64,000 bases of DNA from Halomonas sp. YLGW01. GTDB lineage: Bacteria > Pseudomonadota > Gammaproteobacteria > Pseudomonadales > Halomonadaceae. The stretch covers positions 434,001-498,000 of the forward strand of contig NZ_CP062005.1 in NCBI RefSeq assembly GCF_014840935.1. Reading direction: 5' to 3'. Numbering within the stretch: the stretch's first letter is position 1; the number at the start of each line of letters is the position of its first letter. Of the stretch, positions 49,476-57,087 are shown piece after piece. Made by a program: the position numbers and the translations under genes. The notes below the pieces were generated by a model. It was not told where the DNA came from, did not search any database, and was given only the letters and a program-made list of their open reading frames with translations.

Positions 49476-49574
49476 GCCTGGCGCCGGACCTGAAACGCGC
49501 TTGGTGGCACGACACACCGTCGGCGGCAGGCGAGCGCTCGGCGACAATCGCCGCCATGGCCTTGCAAGTCTCTA

Positions 49575-49589
49575 TGCGAATCATTTACA
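49575..49589 (+). promoter_or_regulatory. Fur-box-like site upstream of bfd
   Basis: TGCGAATCATTTACA matches the 7-1-7 Fur palindrome TGATAAT-N-ATTATCA at 10 of 14 positions. It lies 30-45 bp before the bfd start codon. Confidence 0.6.
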
Positions 49590-49619
49590 TTCATCACATC
49601 GGCGATAGCGAGGTGATGT

Positions 49620-49820
49620 ATGTACGTATGTCTGTGCAAGGGCGTGTCCGACCGCGCGATCCGGGAAGCCGTCAGCGACGGTGCCCGCAGCTGGCGCGAG
49701 GTGCGCGAGCGCACCGAGTGCGCGACCCAGTGCGGCAAGTGCGCCTGCATGGCCAAGACCCTCACCCGCGAGGCGATCGCCGAGGAAATGATGACCGCCG
49801 ATCTGGCCTACGCCGTTTAA
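49620..49820 (+). CDS. bfd: Bacterioferritin-associated ferredoxin
   Basis: 66 residues. The four Cys of a 2Fe-2S cluster are in the pattern [11 protein letters not shown] and [11 protein letters not shown], typical of BFD. The protein passes electrons to bacterioferritin to release stored iron as Fe(II) when iron is scarce. The bfr gene follows 239 bp downstream on the same strand. The Fur-like site upstream agrees with induction under iron limitation. Confidence 0.95.
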   Translation: MYVCLCKGVSDRAIREAVSDGARSWREVRERTECATQCGKCACMAKTLTREAIAEEMMTADLAYAV

Positions 49821-50059
49821 GCGGGGTGCCGTCGGCGTCTCTGTGTGCCTCGCCCCCTGTGTGCCATCGCACGCCGCCCCAGGACGCGCCTTCTCGCCGC
49901 TGGGTGCTCTTCTCAGTTGGCAGTCATTTCCCTTTAACATCCTGTCCTGATTCGACTTTCTTAAGATGCTGGGGGATACTTCGAGCATCGCGGGGCAGCC
50001 TCCACTGTCCCTATTGTTTCGCGTCCGCCCCGGCGGACCCGGTTTCGGGAGACGTCCTC

Positions 50060-50533
50060 ATGAAAGGCGATGCCAAGGTCATCCAGTACCTCAATACCGT
50101 GCTCGGCAATGAGCTGGTGGCCATCAACCAGTACTACCTGCATGCCAAGATGTATCAGGACTGGGGCCTGGCGGCGCTGGGCAAGTGGGAGTACGAGGAA
50201 TCCATCGAGGAGATGAAGCACGCCGATACCCTGATCGAGCGCATCCTCTTCCTCGAGGGCCTGCCCAACCTGCAGGACTACGGCAAGCTGCTGATCGGCG
50301 AAAACACCCGCGAGATGCTCGAGTGCGATCTCAAGCTCGAGCACAAGGCGCATGCCGACCTCAAAGACGCCATCGCTCACTGCGAGCAGGTCCGCGACTA
50401 CACCAGTCGTGACCTGTTCCAGAAGATCCTCGACGACGAGGAGGAGCATATCGATCACCTCGAGACCGAGCTTGGCCTGATCGATGCGGTGGGCATTCAG
50501 AATTACCTGCAGAAGCAGATGCAGACGCCCTGA
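50060..50533 (+). CDS. bfr: Bacterioferritin
   Basis: 157 residues from ATG 50060. It builds a 24-subunit iron store. The ferroxidase ligands Glu18, Glu51 and His54 are in place, the haem ligand is Met52 (in IEEMKHAD), and the last ligand pair is in [32 protein letters not shown] is typical Bfr. It lies behind bfd. The 239 bp between them hold no gene and probably a separate promoter. A hairpin terminator follows at 50663. Confidence 0.96.
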   Translation: MKGDAKVIQYLNTVLGNELVAINQYYLHAKMYQDWGLAALGKWEYEESIEEMKHADTLIERILFLEGLPNLQDYGKLLIGENTREMLECDLKLEHKAHADLKDAIAHCEQVRDYTSRDLFQKILDDEEEHIDHLETELGLIDAVGIQNYLQKQMQTP

Positions 50534-50662
50534 AGACAGGGCGCGATGGCTGACGCGAGGCTCGAGGTTCATGAGGCACGCGCCAGCCATCGGCTGCATG
50601 AGCGGCTGCATGACCGGCCGTGCAAGTTGCCGCATGACCTCCACATAATCTCCGCATAACCA

Positions 50663-50690
50663 CAGAAGGCGCCCTAAGGGGCGCCTTCTG
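50663..50690. terminator. Bidirectional hairpin terminator
   Basis: A perfect 12-bp stem (cagaaggcgccc / gggcgccttctg) with a taag loop lies between convergent bfr and the DUF1653 gene. No long T run. Confidence 0.75.
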
Positions 50691-50717
50691 CGTGTCGGGC
50701 TGTTGTACGGGCCGTCT

Positions 50718-50954
50718 TCAGTCGAAGGCCTTCTCCAGGGCGAAGCGGGGCACCGGCTCGCCCTGCACCTCCACGTTCTCGCAGAACATGGAAAGCGGCC
50801 TGACCCAGAGGCCGTAGTCGCCGTAGAGGGCGCGGTAGACCACCAGGGCCTCCTCGGTCTCGCTGTGCTGTGCCACGCCCATCACCTCGTAGCGGGCGCC
50901 CTTGTAATGGACATAGATGCCCGGCACCGGGCGGGGAGTATCATGCGCGATCAT
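50718..50954 (-). CDS. DUF1653 small protein
   Basis: 78 residues from ATG 50954, with CAGGAG upstream. The pattern GIYVHYKGARYEVMGVAQHSETEEALVVYRAL and LWVRPLSMFCENVE identifies DUF1653, a small beta-rich family without known function. Its start lies inside the end of tcdA, overlapping by 14 bp, so it is probably translated from the same message. Its position after a tRNA-modifying gene is the only hint to its role. Confidence 0.85.
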   Translation of the reverse strand: MIAHDTPRPVPGIYVHYKGARYEVMGVAQHSETEEALVVYRALYGDYGLWVRPLSMFCENVEVQGEPVPRFALEKAFD

Positions 50955-51813
50955 CGGAAGGCTCCTGAGCGGCGGTAGTCGGGGGGCGGGCATCGGCCTG
51001 GGCGCGGGCGGCCTTGCGCGCCAGGCGTTCCATCACCCGGGCGGCGGCGGCGAAGCCGAAGGCGCCGGTGACGAAGGTGGCGGCGCCAAAGCCGCTGGCG
51101 CAGTCCAGGCGGGTGCTCTCGCCGTCACTTGGCTTGGTATGACAGACCTCGCCGTCGGCGCCGGGATAGACCAGCTGTTCGTCGGAATACACGCATTCGA
51201 CGCTGAAACGGCGCTTGGGATTACGGGAGAACCCGTAATCGCGGCGCAGTCGGGCGCGCACCTTGGCAAGCAAAGGATCATGCTCGGTGCGGGTCAGGTC
51301 GGCGATGCGGATGCGGGTCGGGTCGAGCTGGCCGCCGGCGGCGCCGGTCACGGTCAGACCGAGCTTGCGTCGCTTGCACCAGGCGATCAGCGCCGCCTTG
51401 GCGATCACGCTGTCGATGGCATCGACCACATGATCGGCATCGGCGGGAATCCGCTCGGCCAGGTTGGTGGGGGTGACGAAGGCGCTGTCGGCGATCACCT
51501 CGATGCCTGGCGAGATCGCCCGGCAGCGCTCGGCCAGCACCTCGACCTTGGGTCGGCCGATGGTGCCGTCCAGGGCATGCAGCTGGCGGTTGACGTTGGA
51601 CACGCAGACATCGTCGAGATCGATCAGGGTCAGCTTGCCGATGCCGGCCCGGGCCAGGGCCTCCACCGTCCAGCTGCCCACGCCGCCGACGCCCACCACC
51701 ACCACATGGGCGAGGCGAAAGTGGGCGGCGGCGCGCTGGCCGTAGAGGCGCCGGATGCCACCGAAGCGGAAGTCGTAGTCGGCATCAGGAAGGGACGGGT
51801 CGGTATCGGTCAT
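50941..51813 (-). CDS. tcdA: tRNA threonylcarbamoyladenosine dehydratase
   Basis: 290 residues. It is an E1-like ATP-dependent enzyme that cyclises t6A37 in tRNA to ct6A. The Rossmann motif VVGVGGVGSWTVEALARAGIG, LTLIDLDDVCVSNVNRQLHAL, VVDAIDSVIAKAALI and the end FVTGAFGFAAAARV are typical of TcdA (CsdL/YgdL). It is followed by an overlapping DUF1653 gene and preceded, 17 bp upstream, by a TruC-type pseudouridine synthase, so three genes with a tRNA theme stand in a row. Confidence 0.93.
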   Translation of the reverse strand: MTDTDPSLPDADYDFRFGGIRRLYGQRAAAHFRLAHVVVVGVGGVGSWTVEALARAGIGKLTLIDLDDVCVSNVNRQLHALDGTIGRPKVEVLAERCRAISPGIEVIADSAFVTPTNLAERIPADADHVVDAIDSVIAKAALIAWCKRRKLGLTVTGAAGGQLDPTRIRIADLTRTEHDPLLAKVRARLRRDYGFSRNPKRRFSVECVYSDEQLVYPGADGEVCHTKPSDGESTRLDCASGFGAATFVTGAFGFAAAARVMERLARKAARAQADARPPTTAAQEPSDDRA

Positions 51814-51830
51814 GGGCTCGACATCGTGGC

Positions 51831-52616
51831 TTAGATCGTGGACGGGTCGGTCGTGGACGGTTCGGTCGTGGCCTCTTCGAGGCGGTAGCCGGCGCGCGGC
51901 AGATGGGCGTTCCAGCCGAAGCGGTCGAACAGCTGTGTCATGTCCTCCTCGAGGCCGGCATTCACGATCAGGCGTTCGCCGCTCACCGGGTGATCGAAGC
52001 CCAGCTCCACCGCCGCCAGCAAGAGCCGGGACGTGTCCAGGTTCTCGCTGAAGAAGCGGTTGTGGTTGCCCTTGCCGTGCCTGGCATCGCCGATGATCGG
52101 GTAGCCGCGCCGCGACAGGTGGCGGCGGATCTGGTGGCGGCGCCCGGTCAGCGGCCTTGCCTCCATCAGCGAGTAGCGGCTGCTGGGGTAACGGTCGACC
52201 CGCACCGGCAGCTCGACGCTATCCAGGCGCCGCACCTCGGTGGCCGCCGCCATCGCCGGCATCTCGGCCTTCGGCCGGCGGCCATCTTCCTCGCGCAGGG
52301 CGTAGTCGAGGCGCTCGGCCTCGGGGCCCTGGCCGCGCACCACCGCCAGGTAGCGCTTGCTGACCCGTTGCTCGGCGAAGGCCTCGCCGAGGGTGCGGGC
52401 GATCTGGGATGACAGCGCGAAGACCAGCACCCCGGAGGTCGGCCGGTCCAGGCGATGTACCGGATAGACGTGGCGCCCCAGCTGGTCGCGCAGCAGCTGC
52501 AGCGCGAAGCGGGTCTCGCCACGGGCAAGCGCCGTGCGATGCACCAGCAGCCCCGAGGGCTTGGCGATCACGACCAGGGTATCGTCCTGATAGAGGATGG
52601 GAAGCGGTGCGGACAT
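51831..52616 (-). CDS. truC: tRNA pseudouridine synthase, TruC-like (RluA family)
   Basis: 261 residues from ATG 52616; ATG 52646 is an alternative. The start PILYQDDTLVVIAKPSGLLVHR, the catalytic Asp in VHRLDRPTSGVLVFA, RYLAVVRG and RPLTGRRHQIRRHLSRRGYPIIGD are the RluA-family motifs. The short form without S4 domain and the closeness to TruC suggest pseudouridine 65 of certain tRNAs, but related RluA-family targets are possible. It is followed by tcdA. Confidence 0.85.
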   Translation of the reverse strand: MSAPLPILYQDDTLVVIAKPSGLLVHRTALARGETRFALQLLRDQLGRHVYPVHRLDRPTSGVLVFALSSQIARTLGEAFAEQRVSKRYLAVVRGQGPEAERLDYALREEDGRRPKAEMPAMAAATEVRRLDSVELPVRVDRYPSSRYSLMEARPLTGRRHQIRRHLSRRGYPIIGDARHGKGNHNRFFSENLDTSRLLLAAVELGFDHPVSGERLIVNAGLEEDMTQLFDRFGWNAHLPRAGYRLEEATTEPSTTDPSTI

Positions 52617-52829
52617 GAAACGACTGCGGCTGAAAAGGGGGTTCATTGTCGCCGCTCGGCGCGGGGATGTCATCCGCCCCGGCGGGACATCCCCGCAGGC
52701 CGCTGGCCGTGTCGATGGCGTGGGGCGCCTGTTGGGCGTTTTCCGGCGCCCCCCTCTGCGTTGCCCGCGGGGATTATGGCAAGCTGGCGGCAAGTTCCCC
52801 GATACGTTTTCAGCAAAGACGAGACGACC

Positions 52830-53579
52830 ATGCGCGACACTTCCCGTCCACACCTGGTGGTGCTGACTGGCGCCGGCATCAGCGCCGAGAGCGGCATTCG
52901 CACCTTTCGTGCAAGCGATGGCCTCTGGGAGGAGCATCCCATCGAGGCGGTGGCCACCCCGGAGGGCTTCGCCCGCGACCCGGCCCGGGTGCTGCGCTTC
53001 TACGACGAGCGCCGGGAGCAGGTGCGTGGCGCCATGCCCAACGCCGCCCACCGGGCGCTGGCCGAGCTGGAAGGGGCGGGGTTTCGGGTCAGTATCGTCA
53101 CCCAGAACATCGATGACTTGCACGAGCGGGCCGGCTCCCGTGACGTCCTGCACCTGCATGGCGAGATCCTGATGGCCCGCTCCTCGGTGGACGAGCGGCT
53201 ACGCTACCCGCTGCGCGAGGGCGGCATTCGCCTGGGCGATGTCTGTGACAAGGGCAGCCAGCTGCGCCCGGACGTGGTCTGGTTCGGCGAGGCGGTGCCG
53301 CGCTACGCCGAGGCCTGCGACCTGGTCGCCGAGGCGGACATGTTGTTGGTGGTGGGCACTTCCCTTGCCGTGATGCCGGCGGCCCTGCTCCTCGATCAGG
53401 TGCCCCTGGACGCCGAGGCGGTGCTGGTCGACCCCGAGGCGGATGCCCTGGCGCCGCCCGGGGTCGCGCGGCTCGCCCTGCCGGCGGGGCAGGGCGTACC
53501 GCAGCTAGTGAGGCACTGGCTGGCCAGCGGCCGGCTGGCGCTGCCCGAGCCCTTCTCTGCCGCCCTGCTCGAGACCTAA
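52830..53579 (+). CDS. Sir2-family NAD-dependent protein deacylase, zinc tetrad missing
   Basis: 249 residues from ATG 52830; the frame is open further upstream but without a credible start. Sirtuin motifs are clear: GAGISAESGIRTFR (14-27), VTQNIDDLHERAG, the catalytic His110 in HLHGE, RPDVVWFGEAVP and VVGTSLAVMPAALL. The zinc-binding Cys-x-x-Cys pairs that normally follow HGE are absent: the region reads MARSSVDERLRYPLR with a single Cys in GDVCDKGSQ. It belongs to a zinc-less sirtuin group. NAD-dependent deacylation of lysine is expected; the targets are unknown. Confidence 0.88.
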   Translation: MRDTSRPHLVVLTGAGISAESGIRTFRASDGLWEEHPIEAVATPEGFARDPARVLRFYDERREQVRGAMPNAAHRALAELEGAGFRVSIVTQNIDDLHERAGSRDVLHLHGEILMARSSVDERLRYPLREGGIRLGDVCDKGSQLRPDVVWFGEAVPRYAEACDLVAEADMLLVVGTSLAVMPAALLLDQVPLDAEAVLVDPEADALAPPGVARLALPAGQGVPQLVRHWLASGRLALPEPFSAALLET

Positions 53580-53722
53580 CGCGCGACGATCAGGCATAGA
53601 CAGGCGATGGCAGGTGAGGAAGGAAAGGCATAAGCGCCTTCATTCGTTAGTGCGCATACGGCATGATAGTCGACCCGCTCGATGTTGATCTCACCGGGCG
53701 GAAATCAAGAGCCGTCTCAACG

Positions 53723-53737
53723 GCCTGACGGTCAGGC
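53723..53737. repeat. Short perfect inverted repeat
   Basis: gcctgac-g-gtcaggc lies in the 201-bp gap before the BASS transporter gene. It may be an operator or a small hairpin in the leader. Confidence 0.4.
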
Positions 53738-53780
53738 TCCGGCTTGGCCACTTTTCATGACGCAACGCCAAGGACACCTC

Positions 53781-54728
53781 ATGCACGTCTTCGAACGCCT
53801 CAATCGCCTCTTCCCCGTGTGGGCGATCCTCTTCGCCCTCGCCGCCGCCTGGCAGCCCACCTGGTTCACCGGCCTGGCGGGTCAGATCAAGCTGCTGCTC
53901 GCGCTGATCATGTTCGCCATGGGCCTGACCCTGTCGCGTCAGGATTTTCTCGGCGTGCTGCGAGCCCCCAAGCCGGTGGCGGTGGGCATCGTGCTGCAGT
54001 TCACCCTGATGCCGCTGGCGGCGCTGGCCGTCTCGAGGCTGCTGGGTCTTGACCCGGCGCTGACCGTCGGCATGGTGCTGGTCGGCGCCACCGCCGGCGG
54101 CACCGCCTCCAACGTCATGGCCTGGCTGGCCGGCGGCCACGTGGCGCTGTCGGTGTCGATGACGCTGGTCTCCACGCTGGTCTCGGTGGCTGCCACGCCG
54201 CTGCTGACCTGGCTCCTGGTCGGCGAGAGCATCGCCGTGCCGGTGGCCGGGATGTTTTTGAGCATCGCCCAGCTGGTGATCGCGCCGATCGCCTTGGGTG
54301 TAGTGGTGCACCATCTGCTCGGCGAGCGGGTGCGCCGCGTCGAGCCGCTGCTGGCGACGCTGGCCATGGCGGCCATCGTGCTGATCATCGCCATCGTGGT
54401 GGGCCTCAACGCCGAACGGCTGCTGACGCTCGGGCCGCTGGTGGCGCTGGCGGTGGTGCTGCACAACGGCATCGGCCTGGCCGGCGGCTACGGCTTGGCG
54501 CGGCTGATGGGCTTCGAGGAGCGTATCAGCCGCACCGTGGCCATCGAGGTCGGGATGCAGAACTCCGGCCTCGCGGTGGCGCTGGCCAGCCAGTTCTTCT
54601 CGGCAAGCGCGGCGCTGCCGGGCGCGCTTTTCTCGGTGTGGCACAACGTCTCCGGCTCGCTCCTGGCCGGCTACTGGAAGCGTCGTCCGGCCAAACAGCA
54701 GGAGGCGCCGGCCACCGCGCTGCGCTGA
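53781..54728 (+). CDS. Bile acid:sodium symporter (BASS) family transporter
   Basis: 315 residues from ATG 53781, with AAGGA upstream. About ten hydrophobic helices. The segment LLLALIMFAMGLTLSRQDF, the crossover motif GATAGGTASNVMAWLAGGHVALSVSMT and EVGMQNSGLAVALASQFF are typical of the bacterial BASS group, which has sodium sites and carries organic anions such as pantoate or 2-keto acids in characterised members. The substrate here is unknown. The gene has no operon partner. Confidence 0.9.
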   Translation: MHVFERLNRLFPVWAILFALAAAWQPTWFTGLAGQIKLLLALIMFAMGLTLSRQDFLGVLRAPKPVAVGIVLQFTLMPLAALAVSRLLGLDPALTVGMVLVGATAGGTASNVMAWLAGGHVALSVSMTLVSTLVSVAATPLLTWLLVGESIAVPVAGMFLSIAQLVIAPIALGVVVHHLLGERVRRVEPLLATLAMAAIVLIIAIVVGLNAERLLTLGPLVALAVVLHNGIGLAGGYGLARLMGFEERISRTVAIEVGMQNSGLAVALASQFFSASAALPGALFSVWHNVSGSLLAGYWKRRPAKQQEAPATALR

Positions 54729-54807
54729 GGAGAAGGCGCCGTCGTGCCAGGCCGTGCATGATAGAATGCGCGGCCTATCAAGCGACGACCCCGAGTCTCA
54801 TTACGCC

Positions 54808-55614
54808 ATGAATGACACCACCGAGCCGGTGGGCGCACCCGCCGGCCCTGGCTCCTCCGCCGACGAGGCGGCCGATATTCCCGCCGACCCCGCGACCGGT
54901 CGGCCGCGACCGCCGCGGCGCGAGTTCAAGGCGCGAGGCAGCACCGTGACCCGCTGCGAGACCTGCCGCCTGCCGGCGCTGAACTGCCTGTGTCCCTATC
55001 GGGCCGAGGCGGAGAGCCTTTCACGCTTCTGGTTGATCACCCATCCGCTCGAGCATCTCAAGCCGACCAATACCGGGCGGCTGATCGCCGATGTGCTGCC
55101 GAGTACCGAGGTCTTCACCTGGTATCGCACCGAGCCGGACGCGCGGCTGCTCGAACTGCTCGCGGATGAGCGCTTCGCGCCCTTCGTGATCTTTCCCGAT
55201 GATCAGCCGGACTACGCCGACCGGGTGGTGGGTATGGATGCGGTGCATGATGCCAAGGATCCCGCCACGGGAGCGGGCGCCAGGATACCGGTGTTCATCA
55301 TCCTCGATGGCACCTGGCGCCAGGCGCGGCGCATCTTCCGTCGCAGCCCCTACCTCGACCGGCTGCCGGTGTTACCGCTGGCGACAGAGCGGGAGACTCG
55401 CTACCGGCTGCGCAAGCCTGCGTCCAAGGCGCACCTGTGCACCGCCGAGGTGGCCGTGGAGCTGCTGCGCCAGGCCGGCGATCAGGATGCCGGCGGCGTG
55501 CTTGATGACTACTTCGATGCCTTCAACGACAGCTATGGTGCCAGCCGGAGCCACCGCCGACTGGAGGCGCCGACGCCGGCGATGACGCGTCTGCTGGCGC
55601 GGCGAAAGGAGTAG
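54808..55614 (+). CDS. tapT: DTW-domain tRNA-uridine aminocarboxypropyltransferase
   Basis: 268 residues from ATG 54808. After a low-complexity acidic N-terminus, RCETCRLPALNCLCPYR gives the Cys-rich zinc site. HPLEHLKPTNTGRLIADVL and FIILDGTWRQARRIFRRSPYL show the SAM-binding core, here DGTW in place of the usual D-x-T-W arrangement, and RKPASKAHLCTAEV follows. The family (YfiP/TapT) transfers the 3-amino-3-carboxypropyl group of SAM to a tRNA uridine. The exact position cannot be told from sequence, so the symbol is provisional. Confidence 0.8.
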   Translation: MNDTTEPVGAPAGPGSSADEAADIPADPATGRPRPPRREFKARGSTVTRCETCRLPALNCLCPYRAEAESLSRFWLITHPLEHLKPTNTGRLIADVLPSTEVFTWYRTEPDARLLELLADERFAPFVIFPDDQPDYADRVVGMDAVHDAKDPATGAGARIPVFIILDGTWRQARRIFRRSPYLDRLPVLPLATERETRYRLRKPASKAHLCTAEVAVELLRQAGDQDAGGVLDDYFDAFNDSYGASRSHRRLEAPTPAMTRLLARRKE

Positions 55615-55677
55615 GCGAGAGACATAGAGGCTCTGGCTCAGTGCCTCCGGATGGCGACGACGGTGGGTATTGTCCTG

Positions 55678-55905
55678 TCAGCGGTGCTGCCTGGCCTTAA
55701 CCAGTTCATCGATCACGCCCTCGCTGCCGGGAGCGAGGCCCAGCGGCTGGGTCTTGCCGCAGCTGAGGCAATGGCAACGCCGCTGCTCGTAGAGCGGGGT
55801 GAAGCGCTTCCAGGTGTCAGGCGCTCGCGTGACCTCCAGGGCGCCGCAGTCGCACATCAGGATGAGGCTTTCATGGGGTCCCGCACCTAGCAACACCGCT
55901 TGCAT
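55678..55905 (-). CDS. Small Cys-rich protein, possible zinc ribbon
   Basis: 75 residues from ATG 55905, with a strong GGGAG ribosome site. I do not recognise the family. Cys18-x-Cys20 and Cys44-x-Cys46-x-x-Cys49 (CHCLSCG) could bind one zinc, and the short central helix plus the C-terminal helix (VIDELVKARQHR) would close a small fold. The codon use and ribosome site support a real gene. It is alone, convergent with tapT. Confidence 0.6.
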   Translation of the reverse strand: MQAVLLGAGPHESLILMCDCGALEVTRAPDTWKRFTPLYEQRRCHCLSCGKTQPLGLAPGSEGVIDELVKARQHR

Positions 55906-56483
55906 GTGATCTCCCTTTCCTTGGGGTAGTCCGCGGCCGGCAGAGCCGGTGAACAAAAGAAGCCCTGAGCCCGATCACACCCCAGCTGGCACAGTCTGCG
56001 TGCCTGCTGGCGGGTCTCCCTCCCTTACGCCGTCACATCAGGCTCAAATTCATGACCCGCCTCGATCAGGCAGGCCATCAAGTTAGGGCGTGTAGGAAGT
56101 ATCGGGATAGTAGGCGACAGAGTCGATGGCATGCTCATTCCTTGAGCGCACCATCCATCAATAACGACAAATGATCACAGTTACCGTTCAGTTGTAGCAC
56201 TATAAGCGGCGGGCAACAAACAGCGGCCGTAGGGCACCGCCGGAAAAATTCTCCGGCTTTGTGACGGTTGGCGACCTGCAGGTGAGTTGAGAGAGGTGGG
56301 AGCAGTGAAAGAGAGGCCCGACGCTATCCTCAAGGCATCGAGCCTTGCCATGAGTCTCAGCTAGATCGCATCGGTGCGCCCCTCATGCCAGTTTGAACGA
56401 CCAGCCTCTCATTAGCCGGTTGGGGCATTCCATGGACAGTCTGGCGGGTGTAGACCTCTAGGAGCGGACCAGTAAGGTCGCCT
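55906..56483. other. 578-bp stretch without a recognisable gene
   Basis: This is the longest stretch without a supported gene. The composition is more AT-rich than the window, especially around 56140-56260. It holds only short open frames without ribosome sites. A small hairpin gccgga-N7-tccggc followed by TTT lies at 56239-56260. I find no RNA gene, terminal inverted repeat or transposase fragment. It may be a decayed gene, a small RNA locus or promoter DNA. Confidence 0.4.
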
Positions 56484-56810
56484 TCACTCCTTACGCATGG
56501 CCAGTATCCAGTCGACCAGTTGCCTGGCCTCTTCCTCGCTGACTTCCGGACGCACGCCGGGTTCGGGCATGATCGCCGATCCCCAGTGTTCTTCGCCTCC
56601 CGAGAGCACGACCTGAACCAGGTAATCATGCATTTCCCCGGAATATTTCTGGGCGATGCTGCTGAAGGCTGGCGCCCGGGGCGTCATGTCATCCTGGCCG
56701 TGGCAGCTCAGGCATTGCTTTTCCTTGGCAAGCTCCAGCATGTCGGCAGATGTCGCGGTTGGCATCAGGAAAAGACAGCTGAGTGCCATGGATACCATGA
56801 GGGTTTTCAT
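56484..56810 (-). CDS. Small periplasmic c-type cytochrome
   Basis: 108 residues, with AGGGAG upstream. The signal peptide ends at ATSA-DM (residue 22). The haem motif is CLSCH (33-37) and the distal ligand is probably Met81 in AIMPEPG. The size and EEEARQLVDWILAMRKE end are typical of single-haem class I cytochromes of the c551/c5 type. It is an electron carrier in the periplasm; the partner oxidase is not nearby. It stands alone. Confidence 0.9.
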   Translation of the reverse strand: MKTLMVSMALSCLFLMPTATSADMLELAKEKQCLSCHGQDDMTPRAPAFSSIAQKYSGEMHDYLVQVVLSGGEEHWGSAIMPEPGVRPEVSEEEARQLVDWILAMRKE

Positions 56811-57026
56811 CTTGCCGCTCCCTTGGTGGCTGCGTTGTCATGCTTCATGTTTGGCCTGACGGCCATTGGGCTGAACCCTGCCTTCTGTGATGCAGGCGAT
56901 CTCTTAGCTAACCCTAGGTCGGCCATTTCACTCCCACCATCAACAGGTTTCGGGGTTTTGCAGGCCGGTCACCGCTAGGTCAAAGGTGTGAGCGGCTCAG
57001 TCCAAGAGGAGGGGCAGGGAGAAACA

Positions 57027-57056
57027 CCAGCGGCCAGCTATAGGGCTGGCCGCTGG
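57027..57056 (-). terminator. Hairpin after the TraB-family gene
   Basis: ccagcggccagc and gctggccgctgg form a perfect 12-bp stem with a 6-base loop. On the minus strand it is followed by TGTTTCTCC. It lies about 30 bp past the stop and probably ends the potassium-uptake gene block. Confidence 0.75.
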
Positions 57057-57087
57057 GGGCATTCGTGTCGTGAAACGCGAGGCTGGG

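Noticed and set aside
49328..50059. A long N-terminal extension of bacterioferritin
   Set aside because: The frame crosses bfd and the RDD gene in another phase; the real start at 50060 gives the standard 157-residue Bfr.
55906..56483. A degenerate insertion sequence
   Set aside because: No terminal inverted repeats, target duplication or transposase-like peptide could be found on either strand.
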